A DNA stretch of 64,000 nucleotides from Peribacillus simplex. GTDB taxonomy: Bacteria; Bacillota; Bacilli; Bacillales; DSM-1321. Numbering within the stretch: the first letter of the stretch is position 1; each line of letters begins with the position of its first letter. This document shows positions 1 to 9,298 of this stretch, one piece after another. The notes beneath the pieces are model-generated. The model saw only the letters and a program-made list of their open reading frames with translations, was not told where the DNA came from and ran no database searches. The position numbers were made by a program, and so were the translations under genes. The DNA is taken from assembly GCF_900156045.1 (NCBI RefSeq), contig NZ_FTMX01000002.1:558001-622000 (forward strand), given 5' to 3'.

Positions 1-47
1 TTTATTGTTATTGGAATTCATTGCTTTTCAGCAAAAAAATAGAATTA

Positions 48-623
48 TCACTTTACGGATAATCCTTTGAACAGATATATTTTAAATAGTTCAGCAATTT
101 CCTCTTTCTCTAATGGGGCATGGTTCCTTTCCCAATCAAAAATCAGGGCAAGGTACATCTTTAGCATCAGGAAAGCTGTTATCTCTGGATCGCAAGGCTG
201 TATATAGCCCTTATCAATCGCTATTTTTAGTTTTTCCTTAATGTAGGATACAATGGCTTCTTCCATTTCATTAACCATTTCCTGAACGGCCGGCGTACCA
301 ATTTCCCGCTCTTCCTGAAGAAGTTTTAAAGATAATTGATGTTCCTGCCTGAACTCCAGAATTCGATAAACGGCCCGATGCAGATTTTCAAAAAAGGAGA
401 GTTGATCATCCAAAGATTGTTCCGCCTCATATTTCATTTCCTCTATCATCCGCTGAACGATTTCTTTAAACAGTTCTTCTTTATTTTTATAAAAGGTATA
501 AATGGTCCCTTTTCCCACATTGGCAATTTTAGCGACTTGATCCATCGTCGTTGCCTTATATCCAAAAAGTGAAAACGACTTGGTCGCGGCTTCCAAAATC
601 AATTTTTTACGATCAACAGACAT
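48..623 (-). CDS. yhgD: TetR/AcrR family transcriptional regulator (YhgD-like)
   Basis: A 191-residue DNA-binding repressor of the TetR/AcrR family. The N-terminal helix-turn-helix is typical (FSLFGYKATTMDQVAKIA, then GKGTIYTFYKNKEELF, residues ~15-60), followed by an all-helical ligand domain. The start at 623 was chosen because GAGGTGGG lies just upstream and the protein then begins MSVDRKKLI; a longer frame to 704 has no ribosome site. In B. subtilis yhgD follows hemEHY, and here it follows hemH, which supports the name. The ligand and targets cannot be read from the sequence. The FadR-like fatty-acid regulators of Bacillus are the nearest alternative. Confidence 0.85.
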   Translation of the reverse strand: MSVDRKKLILEAATKSFSLFGYKATTMDQVAKIANVGKGTIYTFYKNKEELFKEIVQRMIEEMKYEAEQSLDDQLSFFENLHRAVYRILEFRQEHQLSLKLLQEEREIGTPAVQEMVNEMEEAIVSYIKEKLKIAIDKGYIQPCDPEITAFLMLKMYLALIFDWERNHAPLEKEEIAELFKIYLFKGLSVK

Positions 624-903
624 TTCCCACCTCAATCCTGACCAAACGGACAAAATAGTCATTATGTTCAACGATATCATACCAAAAATATTCAGTCTTT
701 TCAATTAAATTTTTAATTTTTTAGAGAAACAATGGCCATCCTCATTAATGGACAGCCACTTTTTCAAAAGGATATTTATTTAAATCACTCATGTAAAGTA
801 AAAAACGCATCGCTTTTCCAGGTGTATGGCATCTATCAACTTCATACGAAAATATGTAGAGCACATTGTAAGCATGGTTAAACCAATTTCCTCTATTGAA
901 TGA
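624..903. other. intergenic stretch where hemY would be expected
   Basis: About 280 bases lie between the TetR gene and hemH. In B. subtilis this place holds hemY (coproporphyrinogen oxidase). I see no remnant of it. A 49-codon forward frame from 734 lacks a ribosome site and is not called. Confidence 0.5.
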
Positions 904-1839
904 TCACTTTTCCTGTAATTTGTTTAAAATGATTGTGGCCAAAGCATCGATGAATTCAGGTTTAACATTCGGCATATCCGGTCTATAGTAACCTGCACCA
1001 ATCTCTTCCGTCACAACCTTACATTCATAATCGTTATCATAAAGGACTTCAAGGTGCTCGGCAACAAAGCCAACAGGAATATAAATGAAAGCTTTATAAC
1101 CTTTTGTTTGATGAAGATCTCTGGTTAAATCCTGTACATCAGGTCCCAACCATGGTTCAGGTGTTTGTCCTGCGCTTTGCCAGCCTACTGCATAATTGGT
1201 AACACCTGCTCCTTCAGCAATCATGTCTGCCGTTTCTTTCAGTTGATTTGGATACGGATCTCCTGATTGCAGGATTTTTTCAGGGAGGCTATGTGCCGAC
1301 ACAATCAAAGCGAAGTTATCGCGTTCTTCCGAGGTCATTTTCCCGATTACTTCTATTACTTGGTCTACCCAATATTGAATGAATTTCGGCTCATCATACC
1401 AGCTTTCAACGGAAGTAATGGTCAGGTCCCCCAATTTAGCGGCTTCATCCTGGGCGCGTCCATTATAAGACTTCACGCTGAATGTTGAAAAATGCGGTGC
1501 CAATACTATACTGACCGCTTCTTTGATTCCATCTTCATGCATTTGTTTCACTGCGTCTTCAACAAAAGGTTCAATATGTTTCAGTCCAAGATATGCCTTG
1601 AATTCAACTTCTTCCTGAACGGAATTCAATTTCTTTTCAAGGGCTTCAGCTTGTCCTTCCGTTATTTTTGCAAGCGGGGATAATCCACCGATCGCTTCAT
1701 ATCTGCCTTTTAGGTCGGCAATCAATTCATCGCTTGGCCGTCTCCCATGACGAATATGTGTATAATATCTTTCAATATCCTCTTCCGTGTATGGAGTACC
1801 ATAAGCCATGACTAAAAGGCCCATTTTTTTTCTTGACAT
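904..1839 (-). CDS. hemH: Ferrochelatase (coproporphyrin ferrochelatase)
   Basis: Inserts ferrous iron into the porphyrin ring near the end of heme synthesis; in Bacillaceae the substrate is coproporphyrin III. It is a 311-residue soluble protein of normal family length, starting [17 protein letters not shown], nearly identical to the B. subtilis start. The metal-ligand histidine lies in [10 protein letters not shown] (~residue 183). The start at 1839 is preceded by GAGGTG at good spacing; an in-frame ATG at 1854 overlaps that site and is rejected. It lies downstream of hemE with a 78-base gap, probably one operon. Only the TetR gene follows, not hemY. Confidence 0.96.
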   Translation of the reverse strand: MSRKKMGLLVMAYGTPYTEEDIERYYTHIRHGRRPSDELIADLKGRYEAIGGLSPLAKITEGQAEALEKKLNSVQEEVEFKAYLGLKHIEPFVEDAVKQMHEDGIKEAVSIVLAPHFSTFSVKSYNGRAQDEAAKLGDLTITSVESWYDEPKFIQYWVDQVIEVIGKMTSEERDNFALIVSAHSLPEKILQSGDPYPNQLKETADMIAEGAGVTNYAVGWQSAGQTPEPWLGPDVQDLTRDLHQTKGYKAFIYIPVGFVAEHLEVLYDNDYECKVVTEEIGAGYYRPDMPNVKPEFIDALATIILNKLQEK

Positions 1840-1917
1840 GAAATTACACCTCATTTAAAGATTTCGTTCTTTTATTGTGCATCCAATTAAGTAGTTTTAG
1901 CAAATGGTTCGCTCACC

Positions 1918-2961
1918 TTACTTCATTTTTGATGAATATTCATGAATGAAAGCGGTCAGCCTCTTCAGTGTTTCCGGATTTACGGAAGGGAAAACCCCAT
2001 GTCCCAGATTAAAGATGTATCCATCCCGTTCCATGCCCTGATCCAGGATTCTTCTCGTCCGTTCTTCTATAACATCCCATGATGATAATAGAAGGGCAGG
2101 ATCAAGATTACCTTGTACCGTTTTCTGTATTCCCATTTGTCTTGCTTCTGTAATTGGCAATCTCCAATCGAGCCCGACTACATCAATCGGAAGATCATTC
2201 CACTCAAGTGCCAAGTGACTTGCGCCGACCCCGAACATGATTAGCGGTACATTTTCTTCACGCAATGAAGAAAAGATACGGGTCATGATCGGCTTGATGA
2301 ACACACGGTAATCTTCAACGTTCAAAGCACCTACCCATGAATCAAAGATTTGGATGGCACTGACGCCGGCTTTAATTTGTGACTTGACATATACGATGAT
2401 CATATCCGCCAGCTTATCCATTAATGCAAACCAGGCCTTTGGCTCGGAATACATGAAAGCTTTCGTTTTATTGTAGTTTTTGGATGGGCCACCTTCAATC
2501 ATGTATGACGCAATGGTGAAAGGTGCACCGGAGAAACCGATCAAAGGAACGGACAATTGCTCCGTGGTCAATAATTTAATCGTGTCCAACACATATGGGA
2601 TATCTTTCTCTGGATTCAATTCACCTAATTTTTCAACATCTGTCACCGATTGGATCGGATTGGATATGACTGGACCGATTCCGGACTTAATCTCAACATC
2701 CACACCAATGGCTGGGAGCGGTGTCATTATATCTTTATATAAAATCGCAGCGTCTACGTCATATTGCTCAACTGGCAATCTAGTCACATAAGCGCATAAT
2801 TCCGGCTGATGAGTGATCTCAAAAAGGGAGTACTTCTCTTTCAATTTACGGTATTCCGGCTGTGAACGGCCTGCCTGACGCATATACCAAACAGGCACAT
2901 GATCCGTTTTCTCTCCTCTTGCAGCTTTTAAAAATGTATCATTCGTAATTTCCTTAGACAT
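1918..2961 (-). CDS. hemE: Uroporphyrinogen decarboxylase
   Basis: Decarboxylates the four acetate side chains of uroporphyrinogen III to give coproporphyrinogen III, a cytoplasmic step of heme synthesis. It is 347 residues, the usual length, with the N-terminal signature [15 protein letters not shown] (~residues 25-40) and the conserved GFSGAPFT and NLGHGVFP segments. The start at 2961 follows AAAGGTGG; the longer frame to 2982 has no site of its own. It is first in a hemE-hemH unit and divergent from the heme monooxygenase gene hmoB, so making and breaking heme share one control region (2962-3233). Confidence 0.97.
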   Translation of the reverse strand: MSKEITNDTFLKAARGEKTDHVPVWYMRQAGRSQPEYRKLKEKYSLFEITHQPELCAYVTRLPVEQYDVDAAILYKDIMTPLPAIGVDVEIKSGIGPVISNPIQSVTDVEKLGELNPEKDIPYVLDTIKLLTTEQLSVPLIGFSGAPFTIASYMIEGGPSKNYNKTKAFMYSEPKAWFALMDKLADMIIVYVKSQIKAGVSAIQIFDSWVGALNVEDYRVFIKPIMTRIFSSLREENVPLIMFGVGASHLALEWNDLPIDVVGLDWRLPITEARQMGIQKTVQGNLDPALLLSSWDVIEERTRRILDQGMERDGYIFNLGHGVFPSVNPETLKRLTAFIHEYSSKMK

Positions 2962-3233
2962 TAATATCCACCTTTCAAGCAATCACGTTTCGATTTTTAT
3001 TCATTACCTACATAGAATATCAGAAGGATGTTGAATTTCAAATCGATTCTCCTTAAACTATAGCTTTTTCTATAATAGAAGTATAGCCAACCTATTTATT
3101 TGTCAGAAAATCGACTTTTTTATAAGTATCTTACCCGGTATCAAAGACTATTGGTTAGATTGGAAATGGTAAAAGCACTATTCATTGGGTAAAATGGGTA
3201 TACAGGTACTATATAGATATTGGAGGGGAAATT

Positions 3234-3749
3234 ATGAATGTATTCATCACATCAGGCAGTTTCAATTTTTTGAAAAGCAAAAAAGATAAGCATCCGAATG
3301 AAAATATATTACTTATGCAAAATCCTGACACTACAGTACTTTTACATGAAACAGCAGGAAAAACGCTCTTCAGCTCTCCTCGTAAGTATGAAGTAGTTGA
3401 TGGAAAAGGAAACCTTCAGGATCATGGGTATGTAGTCATGAACAATATACCCGTCAGTGAAGAAGGAAGGCCGGTATTCGAACATCGTTTTAAAAACAGG
3501 GCAGGATTCATTGAGAATGAGCCAGGTTTCGTCGCACTTCGTGTACTGCGGCCAATCAACTCTGACACTTATGTAATCTTGACGATTTGGGAGAAACAAA
3601 CCGATTTCCTGAACTGGAAGAAATCCAGTTCCTTTCAGAAAGCGCATAACAGCGACTCCAAAGCTCCCATTACGAATTCCAGCCAGAAGATGTTTTCAGG
3701 TGAAGCCTATGTAACGCAGTATACTTTGGTGAAGGATTCAGAAGAATAA
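3234..3749 (+). CDS. hmoB: Heme-degrading monooxygenase HmoB-like (YhgC)
   Basis: A 171-residue protein with a C-terminal antibiotic-biosynthesis-monooxygenase (ABM) fold of the IsdG/HmoB type: FVALRVLRP followed by VILTIWEKQTDFLNWKKS and a terminal YTLVKD. Family members bind heme and cleave it to release iron. The N-terminal ~60 residues are the HmoB-type extension. In B. subtilis yhgC (hmoB) also lies beside hemE. Ribosome site GGAGGGGAAATT precedes the ATG. A strong terminator follows at once. No Fur box is obvious upstream. Confidence 0.85.
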   Translation: MNVFITSGSFNFLKSKKDKHPNENILLMQNPDTTVLLHETAGKTLFSSPRKYEVVDGKGNLQDHGYVVMNNIPVSEEGRPVFEHRFKNRAGFIENEPGFVALRVLRPINSDTYVILTIWEKQTDFLNWKKSSSFQKAHNSDSKAPITNSSQKMFSGEAYVTQYTLVKDSEE

Positions 3750-3765
3750 TCCATTCTTGCTCAAT

Positions 3766-3798
3766 AAAAGGCCCATTCCTCAAGGATGGGCCTTTTTG
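3766..3798 (+). terminator. rho-independent terminator of hmoB
   Basis: Stem AAAGGCCCAT / ATGGGCCTTT with a short loop, followed by T residues, 17 bases after the hmoB stop. Confidence 0.9.
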
Positions 3799-3930
3799 AA
3801 TTCATAGTAATACAGAGCGTTATTTGGGACGGCCCAAAAATGATATAAACCTATAACAATCCGACAAATTCCTTCTTTATTTCCGGGGAAATGCAACGGG
3901 TATTTACAATTATTTTATCTGAATCTTTTT

Positions 3931-4554
3931 TCAAAGTACTTTAGGTCCGAGGAATTTATACAATTTAAACAAGGTTAAAATATATGCCGCTCCTAATGCA
4001 AAACCTGCCAAGATATCAGTTGGAAAATGGACTTTCATAGCGATCCTGCTGACCCCGATTAGCAGAACCAGACAAACGAAACCGATTCCCACTGCCCATT
4101 TCAAAGAGTTTCCTTTAATTTCTTTCATGATTAAATAAGCAACCATACTGAAGAAAATAAGGCCCACCATTGCGTGGCCACTTGGAAAACTGAAGCCAGC
4201 AGCCTCCATCAAATGATTTTCAGGGCGCACTCTTTTAATATGATTTTTTATCCACCCATTTAATACATCCCCCCCGGCCATACCGATAGAGAAGATGGCC
4301 ATGGTCCAATAATCCTTCTTTATTATCCACAAATATAGAACACATAATAAGCTTCCAAAACCAATGAACTTGGATTTTCCAAGATAGGTAATGGACTTGA
4401 AGAAAGTGAACGAAAAGGTATTCTCACCTACGGAAAAAAGTTTCGCAATATATGAATCGAACGCTAAAGGCCTCCCACTCTGGACTTCTTGCATCAAAAA
4501 AAAGAATAGCAACAAGCAAATGAAACCAATAGCAACCCAGGAATATTTAATCAT
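3931..4554 (-). CDS. PAP2-family membrane phosphatase
   Basis: A 207-residue integral membrane protein of the type-2 phosphatidic acid phosphatase superfamily. All three phosphatase motifs are present: K-x6-RP (KNHIKRVRP), FPSGHA and SRIAMKVHFPTD, with about six hydrophobic segments. Relatives hydrolyse phosphatidylglycerophosphate or undecaprenyl diphosphate (YodM, BcrC), and the exact lipid cannot be decided here. The start at 4554 was chosen because GAGGAG lies 9 bases upstream; the ATG at 4584 has none. It is transcribed away from the amidohydrolase gene, and 91 bases separate the two starts. Confidence 0.88.
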   Translation of the reverse strand: MIKYSWVAIGFICLLLFFFLMQEVQSGRPLAFDSYIAKLFSVGENTFSFTFFKSITYLGKSKFIGFGSLLCVLYLWIIKKDYWTMAIFSIGMAGGDVLNGWIKNHIKRVRPENHLMEAAGFSFPSGHAMVGLIFFSMVAYLIMKEIKGNSLKWAVGIGFVCLVLLIGVSRIAMKVHFPTDILAGFALGAAYILTLFKLYKFLGPKVL

Positions 4555-4645
4555 AATATAGATCTCCTCAAGGTATTTATTCACTTTGGATTATTCAGAA
4601 TATGATATACTATTTACAATTAACCCAATCATTAGGAGGCGCAAA

Positions 4646-5857
4646 ATGATACAGCGATTACACGATCTTCTAGAAGGTTCATATGAAGAAATGGTTTCCA
4701 TCAGACGTTATCTTCATCAACATCCCGAGCTTTCTTTTCAAGAAACCCAAACGGCGGCATTCATCGCTGGGTATTATGAAAAACTAGGAATCGAACATCG
4801 GACGAATGTAGGCGGTAATGGTGTTATTGCCAAGATCACAGGCAATAAGCCTGGTAAAACCGTAGCTTTGCGCGCTGATTTCGACGCTTTACCCATTCAG
4901 GATGAAAAAGAAGTTCCCTATAAATCTTCCGTACCCGGGGTTATGCATGCGTGTGGACACGATGGCCATACAGCGACACTCCTTGTCCTTGCAAAAAATC
5001 TGAATGATCTGAAGGATGAGCTCGAAGGTGAATATATATTTATCCATCAGCATGCGGAAGAATATGCTCCAGGAGGTGCCAAACCGATGATTGAGGCTGG
5101 CTGCCTTGATGGGGTGGATGTAATTTTCGGTACCCATTTATGGGCTACGGTCCCTACCGGAACAGTCCAATACGCTTATGGACCCCTGATGGCAGCTGCT
5201 GACCGTTTTGAAATCACCATTCAAGGGCAGGGCGGACATGGAGCCCAGCCGCATAAGACCCGTGATGCAATTGTTGTCGGCTCCCAGCTAGTCATGGCCC
5301 TACAGCAAATCGTAAGCCGCCGCCTTAACCCAATAGATTCTGCAGTCATTACCGTCGGTTCCTTTGTAGCGGATAATGCCTTTAACGTCATTGCAGATAA
5401 GGCTAGAATAATCGGGACCGTCCGCACTTTCAAGGATGATGTCCGTTCATTCATAAGCGAAGAAATGGAGCGGGTTGTTAAAGGTACCTGCATAGCTGCG
5501 GACTGCACTTATGAATATCAATACTTTCAGGGTTATCCAGCTGTTATTCCACATGTTGAAGAAACCAAATTCCTCATCGAAAGCACTGAATACGTCAAGG
5601 AAGTTTTGAATACAGAGGAAATTGACCCGGATATGACAGGTGAAGATTTTTCTTATTATTTACAAAATGTGAAAGGTACATTCTTCTTTACAGGGGCCAA
5701 GCCAAAAAATGAACATACATATCCGCATCATCATCCTTTGTTTGACATCGATGAAAAAGCGATGCTCATTGCAGCCAAAATATTAGGCACTGCAGCTATA
5801 ACCTATCACAATAAGAAACAATCATCGCAAAAAGTGAATGAATCTTTATTACGGTAA
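4646..5857 (+). CDS. yhaA: M20-family amidohydrolase (YhaA-like)
   Basis: A 403-residue cytoplasmic metalloamidase of the peptidase M20D group (N-acyl amino acid or hippurate hydrolases). Metal and catalytic motifs in order: LHQHPELSF near the N-terminus, ADFDALPIQD, HACGHDGHTA, HQHAEEY and GEDFSYY with a late histidine. The perfect AGGAGG before the ATG at 4646 sets the start, and the upstream in-frame ATG at 4586 is rejected. It has the same place beside ecsC as yhaA in B. subtilis. It converges on ecsC over a shared terminator. The natural substrate is unknown; an N-acyl amino acid is likely. Confidence 0.9.
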   Translation: MIQRLHDLLEGSYEEMVSIRRYLHQHPELSFQETQTAAFIAGYYEKLGIEHRTNVGGNGVIAKITGNKPGKTVALRADFDALPIQDEKEVPYKSSVPGVMHACGHDGHTATLLVLAKNLNDLKDELEGEYIFIHQHAEEYAPGGAKPMIEAGCLDGVDVIFGTHLWATVPTGTVQYAYGPLMAAADRFEITIQGQGGHGAQPHKTRDAIVVGSQLVMALQQIVSRRLNPIDSAVITVGSFVADNAFNVIADKARIIGTVRTFKDDVRSFISEEMERVVKGTCIAADCTYEYQYFQGYPAVIPHVEETKFLIESTEYVKEVLNTEEIDPDMTGEDFSYYLQNVKGTFFFTGAKPKNEHTYPHHHPLFDIDEKAMLIAAKILGTAAITYHNKKQSSQKVNESLLR

Positions 5858-5862
5858 TGATA

Positions 5863-5887
5863 AAGGGACGGGTTTTCCCCGTCCCTT
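5863..5887. terminator. bidirectional terminator between yhaA and ecsC
   Basis: Perfect stem GGGACGGG / CCCGTCCC with A/T flanks on both sides. The arm runs up to the ecsC stop codon, so it can serve both convergent genes. Confidence 0.8.
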
Positions 5888-6593
5888 ACTCTTTTAGAAG
5901 TCTGATTCGGTAACAATTGACAGCCGTCTCCCCAAGTTGTTCCAACAAATGATGGTTGGCATATGCACCGACAGCTGCCCCAAGCCCTGGAACTAGCTGG
6001 AACATTTTGATGATATCGATGTGATCGCGATATTCCTGCTGAAATTCTTGCCAGTCTATTTCCGGCCATGTCCCTGAATCCCATTCTTCTATGACCCGTA
6101 ATGTTTCCAGTTTTTTTTCCTCGCTTGAAAATGCCATCTGAAAGATATGGAGTATGAACAGGCGTTCCTCATATTTATTTGGATCAAAACCATATATACG
6201 GGATATTTCGAATAATAGCTTCATCTTGATGCTAAGCAGTAATGGGAAATCAGCCAATCCAATTAAAAGCCCTGCCGCTCCGGTTCCCACACCTTCTATA
6301 ACGGCCGTTTTCCGATGGGCCGTTACAGTTTCCGCAACCCATTCTTCTTTTTGCTGCAAGGATAAAAGCACTACATTTTTTTCTTTAGACATATATTTCG
6401 AACCTGATAATACGGCCTCTATCATCCCTTTAATACTATCAGTAATCATTTTGTGCACTCGGTCAGGAATATAACTATTCATTTTGATTTGCGCCTTTTT
6501 GGACATCCGCTCAAGCCTGCCGGATTTCTTGGCTACTTTCTTTTTCCATGATACCAGTTCCGATAATGCCTTTTGTCCATATTCATCCATCAT
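5886..6593 (-). CDS. ecsC: EcsC family protein
   Basis: A 235-residue EcsC-family protein and third gene of the ecs locus. The family motif GTGAAGLLIGLADFPLLLSIK (~residues 115-135) forms a hydrophobic hairpin, which suggests membrane association. The role of EcsC is not established; ecsA and ecsB mutants of B. subtilis are defective in secretion, sporulation and competence. The ATG at 6593 follows GGAGGTG. A terminator hairpin lies in the 102-base gap after ecsB, so ecsC is probably expressed partly on its own. Confidence 0.92.
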   Translation of the reverse strand: MMDEYGQKALSELVSWKKKVAKKSGRLERMSKKAQIKMNSYIPDRVHKMITDSIKGMIEAVLSGSKYMSKEKNVVLLSLQQKEEWVAETVTAHRKTAVIEGVGTGAAGLLIGLADFPLLLSIKMKLLFEISRIYGFDPNKYEERLFILHIFQMAFSSEEKKLETLRVIEEWDSGTWPEIDWQEFQQEYRDHIDIIKMFQLVPGLGAAVGAYANHHLLEQLGETAVNCYRIRLLKE

Positions 6594-6665
6594 TTAACAC
6601 CTCCGTTAAATATGTATATACCCCCTATAAGGCTTTTAGTTTCAATTTTCATTTCTTAAAAGAAA

Positions 6666-6691
6666 AAGCTGATTTTATGAAAAATCAGCTT
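6666..6691 (-). terminator. terminator after ecsB, before ecsC
   Basis: 11-bp perfect stem AAGCTGATTTT / AAAATCAGCTT with a 4-base loop, followed on the minus strand by TTTTCTTTT. It separates ecsAB from ecsC. Confidence 0.85.
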
Positions 6692-6695
6692 CTGA

Positions 6696-7904
6696 TTAAA
6701 AGTTTTTAATTTTCTTTGCTGCATAAATTTTAAAACCGAGCAAGAAAACAAGCCCCATTGCCAAGGCGGCTAAAGCGGACATCCATTCCCCTTTCACTAG
6801 CAGGACCAAACCGAAGACAAGGTCCTCAAACAATAAGAAATAGGAAATTAGCTTTATGACTGCAGATTCTCTCATTTTTGCTGGCAATGGATACAATGAG
6901 ACCCATACCTTCCATTCATGAGCCTTCCAAACAGGCAGCAGTTGCAGGGCTGTCATGAATAGGAACATGAAGGTTACAATCAAATGTGCCCATATGTTAG
7001 TGAATACACTTAAAATCACTGACCCAATGATAGTCAAGCGAAAACAAAGTCCCACATAATCATTCGATCTCAACAGGGTACGGGCGTAAAGATAGGTATA
7101 CGTTGATTTTCCACCATAAGGTATGAATGATAATAGCCAGTCCATCCATTTCCTTCTTGCTACCTTCCCTTTCAAATGGGGAACATCAGTAAACATGTTC
7201 GCTATTCTATAAAAAGAATTCATCCTCTTATTTTCCAGTTCCACCAGCCGTTCCCACTTAAGAACAAACCCTTTAGTTGCGCTTCGGTAATACATGTAAA
7301 GTCCTAACAATAATAAAAATGTTATAAGTGCAAACAGTATATTTGCCCTTGAACAGATGAAATAAAGAATCACTCCATTAAGTAAAAAGCGGATGAGAGA
7401 GTCCCAATGGCTCACTGATGTATCCTGATATTTCAACACCTGCCAGCGCATGGTCAAATTCAAGAACTTCAAAATAAGCAAAACGACCAGGATCATTCCA
7501 AGGTCCGTACCTCCTGCACCCGTAACCTTCGAATACATCGGTATAGATGCAACGAGGACAACCAGAAGAATAAATCCCTGCATGACCCAACTTAATATCA
7601 GTGAATTCTTGAAATAGCTTCTCAACTTCGTTTCAAGCGGAAGCAGGAATACCGTATCAGGTTCTTTCAAAAAAGTATTTATCGGGCTTCTGGTCACAAT
7701 GATCGATAAAACAAAGGCCATGATCAATTCAGCAGGGAAATCATTGTCTAACGTCTTCACCCAATCACTGTAATAATAGGCCAAACCACCAAGAACCAAT
7801 ACCATGACAAAAACAAGATGGCCATTAAAAATATAGCGCAGATATCTTTGCGTTTCATTTATATAGCCTAAATATCTTTCCTTCCAGAGATTTTGACTAT
7901 TCAT
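6696..7904 (-). CDS. ecsB: ABC transporter permease EcsB
   Basis: A 402-residue polytopic membrane protein with about nine hydrophobic segments, the membrane partner of EcsA. Its start overlaps the end of ecsA by 8 bases, which suggests translational coupling. The Ecs transporter is linked in B. subtilis to secretion and to regulated intramembrane proteolysis by RasP; the exported substrate is thought to be peptide-like but I cannot see it here. The C-terminus ends in lysines (AAKKIKNF). Confidence 0.94.
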   Translation of the reverse strand: MNSQNLWKERYLGYINETQRYLRYIFNGHLVFVMVLVLGGLAYYYSDWVKTLDNDFPAELIMAFVLSIIVTRSPINTFLKEPDTVFLLPLETKLRSYFKNSLILSWVMQGFILLVVLVASIPMYSKVTGAGGTDLGMILVVLLILKFLNLTMRWQVLKYQDTSVSHWDSLIRFLLNGVILYFICSRANILFALITFLLLLGLYMYYRSATKGFVLKWERLVELENKRMNSFYRIANMFTDVPHLKGKVARRKWMDWLLSFIPYGGKSTYTYLYARTLLRSNDYVGLCFRLTIIGSVILSVFTNIWAHLIVTFMFLFMTALQLLPVWKAHEWKVWVSLYPLPAKMRESAVIKLISYFLLFEDLVFGLVLLVKGEWMSALAALAMGLVFLLGFKIYAAKKIKNF

Positions 7905-8640
7905 GACCGATTTCTTCTTTCGTCAATTGAATATATAAATCGTCAAGAGTTGCCCCCGGCATGGAAAATTGTTCCCTAAGCTGCTCAAGGTCGCCTTTTG
8001 CCCGGATCTCTCCATTATGCAGTATGATGAAAGAATCACAATACCTCTCGGCTGTCGCCAGTATGTGTGTAGACATTAAAATTCCCGCTCCGCTTTCTTT
8101 CATTTTCCTCATCAAATCGAGCAGGGATTGAATGCCTAATGGATCAAGACCTACGAAGGGTTCGTCGACGATATATAAAGACGGCTGTACTAAAAAGGCG
8201 CACATTATCATGACCTTTTGCTTCATTCCTTTTGAGAAATGGGCCGGAAACCATTTAAGCCTTTTTTCCATATGGAATTCCTTTAATAGAACGTCCATCC
8301 TTTCTTTATACGTGGCTTCCGCCAAACCATGTGCCATGGCCGTAAGCTTTAAATGCTCCTCAAGTGTAAGCTCATCATACAAGATTGGCGTTTCTGGAAC
8401 ATAAGTGAATTGTTTACGATATGTATCCGGGTCCTGGGCAAGAGTTTTACCATGAATCGAGACGCTTCCGCCTTTCGGCTCCATGAGTCCGATGATATGT
8501 TTAATCGTCGTACTTTTCCCAGCCCCATTGAGCCCAATTAACCCCACTAGCTCATTTGGTTGAATGTCAAAACTTATTCCCTTTAAAACGGGCGTTTTCG
8601 TATATCCGCCCACTAATTGCTTTATTTCCAATAAGGACAT
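7897..8640 (-). CDS. ecsA: ABC transporter ATP-binding protein EcsA
   Basis: A 247-residue ABC ATPase. Walker A is GLNGAGKST (~residues 36-44), the signature is FSKGMKQKV and Walker B is LYIVDEPFVGLD, followed by the switch histidine in STHILATAE. It drives the EcsB permease. It is first in the ecsAB unit and is transcribed away from hit across a 658-base gap, unusually long compared with B. subtilis, where the two are also divergent neighbours. Confidence 0.95.
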   Translation of the reverse strand: MSLLEIKQLVGGYTKTPVLKGISFDIQPNELVGLIGLNGAGKSTTIKHIIGLMEPKGGSVSIHGKTLAQDPDTYRKQFTYVPETPILYDELTLEEHLKLTAMAHGLAEATYKERMDVLLKEFHMEKRLKWFPAHFSKGMKQKVMIMCAFLVQPSLYIVDEPFVGLDPLGIQSLLDLMRKMKESGAGILMSTHILATAERYCDSFIILHNGEIRAKGDLEQLREQFSMPGATLDDLYIQLTKEEIGHE

Positions 8641-8802
8641 ATAAACGATCCTTTCTATATAGAGGTTCTTATTTCCATTTTATCAAATTCTCCTGCTTTT
8701 ATATAGTCGAGTGTCCCCTGAACTAAATTTCCATAAATAACTAATTATATTTTCCCTGCTTAGTGGTCATCATAAATAAGGAAGAAGGGGTTAGTCATTA
8801 CG

Positions 8803-8926
8803 TGTGATTCACATCATATAGTAAATGAGGTGTCAGTTAAAGACGTATTACACTGAAATACCCAAATGTTTTATTACAAATGATTCACATCATATTGTAA
8901 ATGAGGTGTCAGTTAAAGACGTATAA
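8803..8926 (+). repeat. two copies of a ~47-bp direct repeat, 76-bp period
   Basis: Copy 1 at 8803-8850 and copy 2 at 8879-8926 share GATTCACATCATAT, GTAAATGAGGTGTCAG and TTAAAGACGTAT, with only one difference in the shared core (ATA versus ATT). In the frame starting at 8806 both copies read DSHHIVNEVSVKDV, and that difference is synonymous, but no start codon opens the frame of copy 1. Whether the repeat acts as RNA, DNA site or peptide is not known. Confidence 0.85.
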
Positions 8927-9190
8927 CTGAATTAAACCAGAAGCTTCATTAAAAAAATCGTTTCGAGCAAGGAGATGGTTCTCTTGCACGTAAAAGCAGA
9001 AAAATCATTCAATAATTATCAATTATGCTTTGAAAGTTGATGAAACTTTAAAGATATAGGAGATGGTTGCTTTGAATGGAAAATCTCTAATCAGATAATA
9101 ACCATACTTTACTAAAACGTAGATGAGGTGTTTGTCGCAGAGAATTTATGCTAATGCGAATTTTGAAGCAAAACCCCCTTTTTCAACAGG

Positions 9191-9221
9191 CAGGGTGCAA
9201 CTTATGTTGCATCCTGTTTTT
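9191..9221 (+). terminator. orphan plus-strand terminator
   Basis: Stem CAGGGTGCAAC / GTTGCATCCTG (one G-T pair), loop TTAT, then TTTTT. The minus strand has no T run after it. No recognised plus-strand gene lies upstream, so it implies an unannotated transcript from the 8.8-9.2 kb region. Confidence 0.8.
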
Positions 9222-9298
9222 ATGATTTTTCCTTTTCTCAAGGATTCAAGCTATGGTACGATTAACCAAATACATTAACATCTAAAGGGGCGTTTTTA

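Larger units (their letters stand above)
8641..9298. other. gene-poor stretch between ecsA and hit
   Basis: No ORF of normal size is supported. It holds a direct repeat (8803-8850 and 8879-8926), two short frames with ribosome-like sites (TTG starts near 8984 and 9076) and a good plus-strand terminator at 9191-9221. I take it to be an unassigned plus-strand transcript or the relic of one. Confidence 0.5.

Noticed and set aside
734..883. 49-codon forward frame between TetR gene and hemH
   Set aside because: No good Shine-Dalgarno and no recognisable pattern; not a hemY remnant.
8803..8813. CRP/FNR-type site TGTGATTCACA
   Set aside because: The half sites are separated by one base instead of six, and the second repeat copy lacks the left half.
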